Positions 55,654 through 64,000 of a DNA stretch of 64,000 nucleotides are shown piece by piece. The stretch's first letter is position 1; every line of letters begins with the position of its first letter. A program made the position numbers and the translations under genes. The notes below the pieces were generated by a model that saw only the letters and a list, made by a program, of their open reading frames with translations, had not been told where the DNA came from and did not search any database. The DNA comes from Coriolopsis trogii (taxonomy: Eukaryota > Basidiomycota > Agaricomycetes > Polyporales > Polyporaceae). Where the stretch lies: positions 3,534,001 through 3,598,000 of the forward strand of contig JAHYIO010000001.1 in assembly GCA_020543525.1 (NCBI GenBank), written 5' to 3'.

Positions 55654-58357
55654 TCAGCTGCAAGGGCCATTACAATGACATTGGGCCTTCATGGCCTCAT
55701 ACACCCGGATAGTCCGCACATGCGTCGTGGAGCCCTTGGTAACGTTCACGCCACCGTACATGGGCGCAACTGCGGACGTCGCAGTCGTTGACCCAGACGA
55801 TAGTGTCCGCTGCATGTCCGTCGCAGGGGGCGTCCCGACAGTGAACTTGTTGAAGATATTCGTCTTTGCGGGGGGAGGTGCGGGTGCGCTCCCCTCCTCG
55901 CCCTCGTCCTCCATCCGGAGCCCTGGGACGTCCTGAGGCCAATTGAAGCGCTTTCTCCGGAAACTGAAAAAAGTGAGAGTAAGCTCAGGGAGAGAATTAC
56001 CCGCAAGCTTGTGAGGGCACACGTACCACTCATAATCCCACAAAAAGTCGTCGAGCTCCTTCTCCGTGACGAGCGGCGCGCCCTCCACGTCCCTCAGGCC
56101 AGCGACGTACTTCCCGAGCGCATACTTGCACCCAAGAAGGGTGTTCATATGCTTGCATGCGTGCATCTCGAGCTCCATCGGCCCGCACGGGATCAGCGTG
56201 GACGGCATGAGTACCAGTCCCGGTGGCTGGAACGGCCCGCTCTCGCGCCACGACGGCGTCTTGAAGTTGCCAACACTGCCCTCGGTGGCGCCCCCCTCAC
56301 CGAGCCCGAGCCCAAAGAGCAGCTGCCGCGCCTTCGGAGCAAGGGCGCCCCCCGCCCCGAGTGACGGCGGTTGCGGAATACCCCCGGAGAGGGTCGAGTC
56401 AAAGCTCAGGTCCAAGCTGTCCTCGCTCTCGGAGCGCGAGTGCATACCCAGCGTAGGGAGCGAGATCGGTATAGGCGTCGTCGGGCGCGACTTTGCCTTA
56501 TCCTTGGAGTCCTTCTCCTTCTTCGGTGTCGTCGGCCGTGACTTTGCTTTCTCCCTCTTCGGACTCTCCCACTCGAGCGACGGCGTCCAACCGCCCTTGT
56601 GCTTCTCATCCTCGCTCGCTCGCTTCATATGCCGGCCGAGCGATCCTAGCTGCAGGCTGGACGAGCCCGCGGCGGAGCTAGTCGATGCTCCTGCGCTGCT
56701 GCCCGCCTGGAAGCTCTCCGAGAGCTCGCGCGAGGGGACCGCGAGCTCAAGCTTCTGCGTCTGGCGCGCACAGTCAGGCCCAAACACTTCCCGGAGGAGC
56801 TGTTCGAGGAAGAGATGCTGGTGGGTGCTGATCCCGTACTTGTTCTTCAGCATCTTCTCGAAGATGTTCTCTAGGTGGGCCGCAATCGCCGAGTTGGTGC
56901 TGAATTCGACGTCTGACGCCGAGCGCGTGTGACCCGGGCCCTTCTTCTTGCTCTTCCCCTCTGGGGAGCCGTGGGGCGACGAAGGGGCTGAGGGAGACTT
57001 GAAGGACAGCGAACGGGAAAGGGAAGGCGACTTGGGGAAGTGGAAGACGTCCTGTGCGCTGACGGTGCGCTGCCACTGGTGCTTGGGCGGCGAGTGAGGA
57101 GGTTCTCTGCTTGGACGAGGCAGGACTCTCGGGAAGAGGACGTCGTCGTCGATAAGCTCTAATCGGCCGCCCGGCTTGAGTATCCTTCGCACTTCCATGA
57201 GCACCGACCTCCACCGGGAGATCGGGATGCAGAGCGTGAGGTTCGCCATTCGCACGAGGTCAAACGTATTGTCAACGAACGGTAAGGCGTACTTGACACT
57301 GACAATGGAAGATGAGCGTGTCAGTATGTCGCGCATACAGTCGTCGCACCTGCCAAATACATGCTGGACAGACGTACAAGTTGGCACGCAACCAGGTGAC
57401 ATTCTTGGGCACCTGTGCCGGCTCGAGGTTGGGGTGCACCTGCCCCGCTTCGTTATTGTGTACGTCGATGAGGTCGAGACCGGTGACTCTGGTGCCACTC
57501 GACTTCCATGTCTTCGCAGCGTGGAGAACCCAGAAGCCCTCGCCGCATCCCAAATCGAGGACCTCAGATGGAGGCTTCTTAAATTTGTGAAACGTCGGCG
57601 ATTCGGCACCCATGAGTCGACATAACAGTTGATGCGTCTGGTAGTCACTGCGCGCTCAGATGTCAGTTCTGCGTCGCAGCACTGTCGGACTACGTGGGAA
57701 GCGGCTCCGCTCGCGGTGGGACTCGACGTACTTTTCAAGTAATACTGTGCTGTACGCTTGCATGTATGGCACGTCCTCGGAGCGAAACGGATGGTGGGGC
57801 ATATTGCGTCTGCGTACGGTCCTGTTCCTATCCTCGAATGCATCCTCCTCCTCTGGTTTCCTTGCTCCTGAGGAGCCCGGGAGTGTTAGAGAATCTATCG
57901 TCAGAATCGAAGTATCTTCAAGCTGGAGGGGTAGTGGTGTATGCCTTGTGGCCCGAAAGGTGCCCGTGAAGTCACGTGAAGAAGAGCGGAGGGACTTGAG
58001 AGCTTGGCCGAGTGATCGCTTCTTCTTGAGCTTCATCGCTTCAGCCCGGACGATGGCGGGGGTGATTGTCGCCTGCGATGGGGACTCGCTGAAACGGTGA
58101 TCCTCCTCCAGAGACGACCGCTCCGATGCAGTCGGAGTTGGGGAGGCTGTCGAAATAGGGCTCGAGTGGGGGACGTACTGCATCTCATGTGCAAACTTGT
58201 CGGAGGTGTATGCGTCAAAGGCGTGGTCGGAGTAGTCATGCGAAGACAGGAGGGCGCGCATGGAGTCGTCACTGGGAGAGAACGAGATAGTGTCGTTGAA
58301 AGAACTGCGACTAAGACTTGCAGCGGGCGAAGTCGGCGAGAAAACCCTGGGCTCCAT
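55654..58357 (-). CDS. Class I SAM-dependent methyltransferase with long disordered extensions
   Basis: Rossmann-type methyltransferase; substrate unknown. The first in-frame ATG is 58357 (MEPRVFSPTSPAA); the frame extends three codons further upstream, to a GTG. A roughly 200-residue Ser-rich N-terminus with KKKRSLGQALKSLRSSSRDF leads to YMQAYSTVLLEK and a splice to DYQTHQLLCRLMG. The catalytic fold shows motif I EVLDLGCGEGFWVLHAA, the acidic strand VTGLDLIDVH, then PFVDNTFDLVRMANLTLCIP and LMEVRRILKPGGRLELIDDD. After that come about 330 residues rich in Ser/Pro/Lys, then a conserved-looking C-terminal helical region (MELEMHACKHMNTLLGCKYA and DDFLWDYEWYV) and a cysteine-rich end (CHCNGPCS). 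Fungal proteins of this layout are widespread but I know of no assigned substrate. Four introns. Confidence 0.8.
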
Positions 58358-59767
58358 GCTGGACACAGGTTATGAAGGCGAGAGGGGAGAAGTGTCGAGT
58401 GGCGAAGACGAAACTGATGGTTGCTTTGTGTTTGATGACAATGAGCCTTCGAATTCGGGGAACGAGGGGAGATGATGGGAGAAGCGTGGGGGCATTCGAA
58501 GACAAGGGAGGATGAGAGGGGAAAGCAAGCCGAAGAGGCTGAGGGAGAGAGGCAAATGGCAGGAATCTCCACCCGAGCGCTCCGGAGACGTTAGAGGCCC
58601 TTCCGTCAGGCCACAGCAAGGGGCTGACTGACACCTCGCCCCGCCTCCCTCACGTGCGAAGCATCCCGCTTCGGGCATGCACAGTTGATCGAAAGAACAC
58701 ATACAGAGGCTCGCATAGGACGACTGTACAAAGCATCCGCCCACAGGGGTCTCCTGGCAAGTCAATACACTGACATTGGGGATCTCGACTTACCTCATTG
58801 GGTAATTGACACACGCCTTGGTGGCGGCGACACGTATCGTGGCCCCATGGAGGCACTCCTCCACCAGGCCAGGCTTGTTGGGCCACACATAGGGGACGGG
58901 TAATGCGGGCAGCAACGGAATGGCATTACTGCATGCGCGACAGCGCTTTGGCAGGTCTGGGAGCGCAAATGGGTGTAGTGTTGACTATGCTACATGACGT
59001 ACTGATATCCAGAAGCCGTGCATGCATGATGGCCGTCGTCGGGGCGGTGTCCTAGTCATCCTTGGGAGGCGGTGGACCGCACGGCTGGAGCATGCGCTAC
59101 AAGAATGTTCAACGCCAATGTGTTTGGATACACATGATTGCCACGCACCTCTGTCATCTCGAACTTTACCCTCCCAATAGCCTCGCCATCAGCAATTGCC
59201 ATGTAAGACGTCAAAGTCGGATGCCCAACGATGGAAGCCAGGGTATCCCTATGTTGGTGGGTAAGCCATTCACTGCTCGCTTGTCAGCATGTCGCCAGGT
59301 CGACTTCCAGAGGGAGCCTCACTATTTTGTCAAGTCAGCATGTCCTGCAAATGGAGTGTGAGGCTCGAATGAATCGCCTAACCACAAGATGAGACAAACC
59401 TGTTCCAGTGTAACGAGCGTGCACTACCCCATGCGCAGTGATTGCTTGTCAGTCTATGTCTCATTGCACGCGGAATGTGCCACTCACGATGCTCGAGTTG
59501 AGTATTGGCAGTGTAACGCAGTTCGGAAGACTATATGCAAGGAGAGTAAGCAGACCGAGTCAGATGGTTAGGACGAGATGACTGACCATGGTCAAGAGGG
59601 GCGTTGAGGCATGTTGGCCGAGCGCGTCTCGCTTGTAAAGGCGATCGGACCTTGGATCTCTGCTGCAGACTGCCTGATCGACCGGCGCTTCTGACTTGCA
59701 TCCACCGCGTCCTCTGCTGTTCTCTCAATCTACTGGGCTGTGCTGCGACTTGGAACCCACATTGGCA
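58358..59767. other. 1.4 kb gene-free divergent region
   Basis: Between the methyltransferase start and the LRP1 start, so both promoters lie inside. Short open frames (60-130 codons) occur on both strands without motif, splice chain or start context. No tRNA or repeat was recognised. Confidence 0.4.
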
Positions 59768-60945
59768 ATGGCTGACGGCTCTGCAAAGCTACTGGCGCAG
59801 CTCGCCACACTCAACGACTCTCTCGATGACCTGGAGGACAAGTTGGAGCCTCTCCTTGCCCAGACACTTCCCGAGGCCCTCTTGCCCCTGGAGACGATCC
59901 AGCAAGTGAAACTCAATGTCGCATTGCCATATCTTGTCTATGACCTCATTTTCAGTGCGTATACGCGCAGCCGCGCTCTTCGTGAGCACATCTGACTGTG
60001 TCTCGCAGTCTACCTGAAAACCCGGGGCATCGACCCAAAGACCCACCCTGTCATCGTCGAACTCGTACGTCCTACCTTGCCAGTTCACTATCGTACAGCG
60101 TGCACTTCTTCTGAGATCCAAAAACCTCAAGGATCGTGTCCGACAATACTTTGACAAGATCAAAAATGCAGAAGACCCCGAGAAACGTACGCTCGCTCCC
60201 CCCTCCCTCCTTCCTCTCTAACCTGCGGTCCACATCTTACCCATTCCCACCCCTCCAGGCAAGACCGCGGTCGACAAAGCCGCCGCGAACCGGTTTATCA
60301 AGCATGCCATCGCCCAGGTCAAAGACCAGCAGCAGCAACGCACGCCCGGCGAAGGCCAGCCCAACACGCACATCCGCTTCGACGATGCCGGCAACGCCGC
60401 CCCCTCTCCCTCGCCTTCGAGCTCAACCGAGCCTGTTCCCGTGGTCAAAGTGACGAGCAAGATGCGCGCGCGCGAGGAGTGGCAGAAGCAGCTCGCGGCT
60501 GCAGACGAGGAGGAAGACGTAGACGCGGACGCTCTCGAGGTGTTCGACGACAACGAAGTCGTGGATGAAGACGAACATGCCGAGCCCGTGGAGCTCAGCT
60601 CGAAGGCGAAGGGCAAGGCTAGGGCAAGAGACGACGAGGCCGCTACGCCCAACACAGCGACGAAACGCAGAAGAGCAGCGGTGGATCCGTTTGCTGGTGG
60701 GTATACGTGCTCTACCGACACATCCTTTCCATGCTCATCGCTCTCTGTCCCATCCAGGATACGGAGACACAAACGAAGCCGATGGTCAGCCTACGTCCAA
60801 GCCCTCAAAGAAAAAGAAGGCTACCATGAAACAGTCTTCCAACGAGGAGGGTGTACCTATAGACGACTCGTTACCTGGGGACGCAACACCCACGTCCGCA
60901 AAGAAAGACAAGAAGGTCAAGAAGAAAACGAAGAAAGTGTCCTGA
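59768..60945 (+). CDS. LRP1: Nuclear exosome cofactor LRP1/Rrp47 (C1D family)
   Basis: Binds Rrp6 in the nuclear exosome and helps 3' trimming of 5.8S rRNA, snRNA and snoRNA. ATG 59768, MADGSAKLLAQLATLNDSLD then DLEDKLEPLLAQTLPEALLP and VKLNVALPYLVYDLIF, splice, IYLKTRGIDPKTHPVIVELD, splice, RVRQYFDKIKNAEDPEK. This is the complete Sas10/C1D helical domain. The rest is a basic/acidic low-complexity tail with KAAANRFIKHAIAQVK, an Asp/Glu run and nuclear-localisation-like clusters (KPSKKKKATMK, KKDKKVKKKTKKVS), the Lys-rich C-terminus that binds RNA in yeast Lrp1. Five exons. TGA at 60943-60945. Confidence 0.92.
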
Positions 60946-61120
60946 GAATAACCCCATCTGCGCACACACTTATAGTTCCTACACCTACACCAAGATATAT
61001 TACACTGCTACTTGTACATCCTGTACAGTGAAACATATAATTGTACACAACGCAGTCCGTAATCTGTCTGATCCTATATACAAGCGAGAAGGAAAGAGAG
61101 GAAACCAAGATACCAGTACT

Positions 61121-64000
61121 CTACAGAATCGTCAAGGCGGTCGTCATCAGTGTCATGATAAAGTACAGCGAGATCCCAAGAAACAAATGCAAATCGCCGC
61201 CGGTCACAGATGCTACAAAACCTCACCACGTACCTCCCTCACTCAGAACTTACATGATCGTACACCCCTCAGCCGAGTTCGGGCTCCCGGGCAGCGCAGG
61301 TGTCGCAGGCCCCGACCGCCGTCCAGAAGGCACCCACCACCGAGTACGCCCGCCCACCCCAAACTCGCCCACCCCGCTGCTCCCGCTCCCACTCGCGTTC
61401 CTCCTCGCCGCCTTCCGTTTCTTCTCGCGCGCCGCGCGCACAGCGTCCACGCTCTGCCAGTTATAAAACGTCTTCAGCACCACCCGGCCCTCGTCGCACT
61501 CGTCCTGGGCCCCGACGCCGCCCAAACCCAGGCCCAGCTCCTCAATCTCCCCATCCCGCCCGTCCAGATACCGCAGCTCGCGCGCCTCCCACGCGCGCCA
61601 GCCCAGCCTCGGCCGCGTCTCCCCCGCAACGTCCTGCACCACGCGCTCCCCGATCCCCCTGCAGTCGACCGCGGCGAGGTACGCATCCGCGCGTTTTCGC
61701 TCCCGCGCGAGCCGTACGAACTCGCGCAGCACCGCCGCGCCCATCCGCGTGTTGTCCGCCTCGAGGACGCGCAGGCGCGTGCAGTTGCGCACGAGCGAGA
61801 GGAGCGCCTCGTTCGTCACGTCCGTCGCGTGCGAGAGCACGAGGTGCTCGAGCGCATGGCCTGTCTGCGGAGGAGCGGGCGGGGCCCCGCGGCGCGGCGG
61901 AGGAGCGGGGGTTTCTTCCGGACGCGGGGTAAGCGCGGCGAGGACAGCGTCCGATATTTCGCTTGCGTCCTCGAGGTCGACCCTGCGAATGTAGGGCGTC
62001 GTGTTGAAGAGACGGATGAGGCCCTCGTCTTGGATGTCGGACCCGATCCCAGCGAGCTCCAAGAACTCCAGCCTTGGAACGGCGTGGGCGAGGTGCGAGC
62101 ACGCGTGGTCCGTGAGCATGATGCACGACGAGAACGCGATATGTCTGAGACGCGTTACCCGTCTCCAGTACCGTTCCGGATCCGCTGGGTCGCGGCCGGC
62201 CTCGCGCGCCGTCAGCTGGACGGACTCGTATTGTCCTGCCTCTTCGTCCGTCAGAGCAATGAAGGCTTCGACGGAAGAGTTATGTAGTCCAGCCGCGTAG
62301 CTGAGATCCAACACTTCGAGTTCGGGGGTGGCCCTGCCTAGACACCGCATCATGTCGTCCGTCACCCTGCTTAGGGAAGGTAGACGAAGCTTCCTCAGGC
62401 GCAGCGTCTCGCCTCTGTCCAGTGCCAATGCTGCCATCGTGCGTATGCCCTCCCCGTCCAGATTTCTGCACCTGCCCATGTCGAGCGATCCAAGGTTCGG
62501 ACAGTGTGTCGACAGCAAAGAACACGTCCTGTTGGTGACCGCGCTCAGGCCTTTCACAGATAGTGTCTGTAGAGCGGGTACGCGTTCGAGAAGATGATGC
62601 AGCGAGCGGGTCGTCAGACTACTGCAGCCTTGGAGATTGACCGTAGTGATACGAGTGGAGGACAGCCCGGCAGGTACGCTCCTCTCGCACAGGTCGTCCG
62701 TCATCTCGATAAGTGCATCCGGAGAGAGGTCTGTGAGACCAGCAAAGTCGATGCGTCTAACGAAACCGCCCGCGGACTCACAAAGCCGACCCAGGACGCT
62801 GGCAGGAAGCTTCGGGAGCCTCTTCCAGAGCTGGCCGTCGTAGACAAGGCTCTGCCAGGCCTTCGAAACCTGTCACGACCAAACGGTCACCAAGCAATCT
62901 TGGTATGCAAGGAGATGATACCAACCCTGCTCAGCTTCAGCAGTTCTCTGATACCCTTCTCGACACCTGTCCACCTGTTGCGGTGTTTGGCGGCTGAGAG
63001 CGCGGTCCACTTTCCAGATGACAGCGCTCGGAGATGTTCGGCTTCGTACAATCCGACGTAAGTCGCCAGTACACGGATCCTCAGCTCACGAGGGAGATAT
63101 TCATCAAAGTAGTCAGGAGTGTCCACCGGAATCGGCTCGTATATCTCCGCGGGGGAGACTGGAACGATGTCGAGCGGAGAGGTTGGCAACGGAAACGGAG
63201 ATGAATACGAGCGGCCCTTCGCGCGCAGTATGGCCGTACTGGATGGCGGACCTGGGCGATAGGTGGGTGGAAAAGAGCGCGTGCCAGACAGATCGACGTC
63301 GATATCCACCAGGGTGCCCACCGGGGGACTCGTGCATGACTTCAGCGGCGGTGCCCAGGGCAAGAAGCAGCTGCCTCGACCGAGCTGAACGGCTCCAGAC
63401 CAATCAGTGTCGATGACGGCCGCTGGTGTGGTTGGAGGCGTAGGACTCGTGACTGGGGAAGCATCGCCCCCTTTCTTGAACAGGAGCTTGCGGGCAATAT
63501 TGGCCGGGCCCTTGGTGCCGTTGAGCTTCCCCTTTACCTTGGAGACAGAAAGCGCGGAAAGCGAACCCGTAGAGCGCATCGAGATATTGGATAGAGTTCG
63601 ACGGCGGGTCGGGATGTGCTCGAGAGACGCCGAGGATTCGGGCGTAGTCGTGACATCATGGCTATGGTCAGACTCGGGCTCGCCGATGGAGGTGAAGCCC
63701 GAGCCGTAGGAAGATGGTCCTGCGGTCTGAGGAGACATGCTCGCTGACAACTCCTCGGGGCTCCCATAGTCGAAGCCCGTGGGCATGAACACCAGCGGAG
63801 GCAACACGGGAGGTCGCTCGCGCCCTTTGCCCTTTCCCGAAAAGCCCGAGGGTTCACCGATGTTTTCACTAAGAGAAGCAACGGCGGCTGCGAGAGTGTC
63901 GTCGTCGTTGTCGGCAACGCCTTCATATTGTAGAGAGGCGACGTGGGAGACATGCGGAGAGTAGGAGGAAGATGGGAAGGCCCATGCATTTGCAAGATGG
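61121..64000 (-). CDS. F-box / leucine-rich-repeat protein, 5' end outside the window
   Basis: Probable substrate receptor of an SCF ubiquitin ligase. The frame is open to the right edge (…EGVADNDDDTLAAAVASL), so the start is missing. A Ser/Pro-rich N-part is followed by an F-box-like segment DYFDEYLPRELRIRVLATYV, an inserted loop, and IRELLKLSR, splice, VSKAWQSLVYDGQLWKRLP. Then LRRs of the cysteine-containing type: TTVNLQGCSSLTTRSLHHLL, LQTLSVKGLSAVTNRTCSLL, LGSLDMGRCRNLDGEGIRTM, LEVLDLSYAAGLHNSSVEAF, IAFSSCIMLTDHACSHL, HLVLSHATDVTNEALLSLVR. The C-terminus has two forms. Read straight, it ends EGCTIM, TAA at 61250-61252, a CaaX box. If a 51-nt intron (61213-61263) is removed, it ends in a hydrophobic helix (LHLFLGISLYFIMTLMTTAL), TAG at 61121-61123, a tail anchor. 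I give the spliced form because intron length and the helix fit well. Confidence 0.85.

Noticed and set aside
61250..61300. Calling the F-box/LRR protein simply CaaX-ended
   Set aside because: A good 51-nt intron removes that end and reveals a transmembrane tail, so the simple reading is not safe; both are reported.

Overview
The window is nuclear DNA from a filamentous basidiomycete, most likely a wood-decay Agaricomycete. Evidence: genes broken by many 45-70 nt GT-AG introns, dense packing on both strands, GC-rich codon use, a secreted laccase with a high-potential type copper site, a BRCA2/Brh2-type protein, and two nuclear tRNA genes. No bacterial, viral or plasmid genes are visible. The species cannot be named from the sequence alone.

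Layout, left to right. 1-5.3 kb: a partial exon at the left edge, mitochondrial processing peptidase alpha (-), tRNA-Cys (-), a ferroportin-family metal exporter (-). 5.3-13 kb: an MDM1-type sorting nexin (-) and an oxaloacetate-type mitochondrial carrier (+) are divergent neighbours pushed apart by a 1.7 kb long-inverted-repeat element. 14-23 kb: tRNA-Trp (-), a BRCA2-like gene (-), alkaline ceramidase (-), TRM6 (-). 23-31 kb: a UCS/UNC-45-type myosin chaperone (+), a second, 0.8 kb inverted-repeat element, and class I myosin (+), the likely client of the chaperone. 31-36.3 kb: an uncharacterised coiled-coil protein (-), riboflavin synthase (-), a 100-aa single-TM protein (+), a type I membrane protein (-). 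38-45 kb: a Zn2Cys6 regulator (+), secreted GH5 exo-beta-1,3-glucanase (-), UDP-GlcNAc pyrophosphorylase (+). 45-55 kb: a taxilin with an embedded SUMO-like domain (-), mitochondrial EF-Ts (-), laccase (-), a NIPA-type magnesium transporter (+). 55.6-64 kb: a class I methyltransferase (-), LRP1/C1D exosome cofactor (+), and an F-box/LRR protein (-) that runs off the right edge.

Most genes are housekeeping and not arranged as a pathway cluster. Three are mitochondrial (MPP-alpha, oxaloacetate carrier, EF-Ts), two concern the cell wall (glucanase, UAP1), two concern RNA (TRM6, LRP1), and the UCS chaperone/myosin-I pair is a plausible functional neighbourhood. The least ordinary features are the two fold-back elements, which share a TA-flanked CAGCTG terminus, the taxilin/SUMO-like fusion, and an F-box/LRR gene whose last intron appears to decide between two different membrane-anchoring C-termini.

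Limits: exon borders were read by eye from reading frame, GT-AG signals and protein-family conservation. CDS coordinates are start codon to stop codon including introns, and UTRs were not mapped. Family assignments come from recognising conserved motifs, not from a database search.
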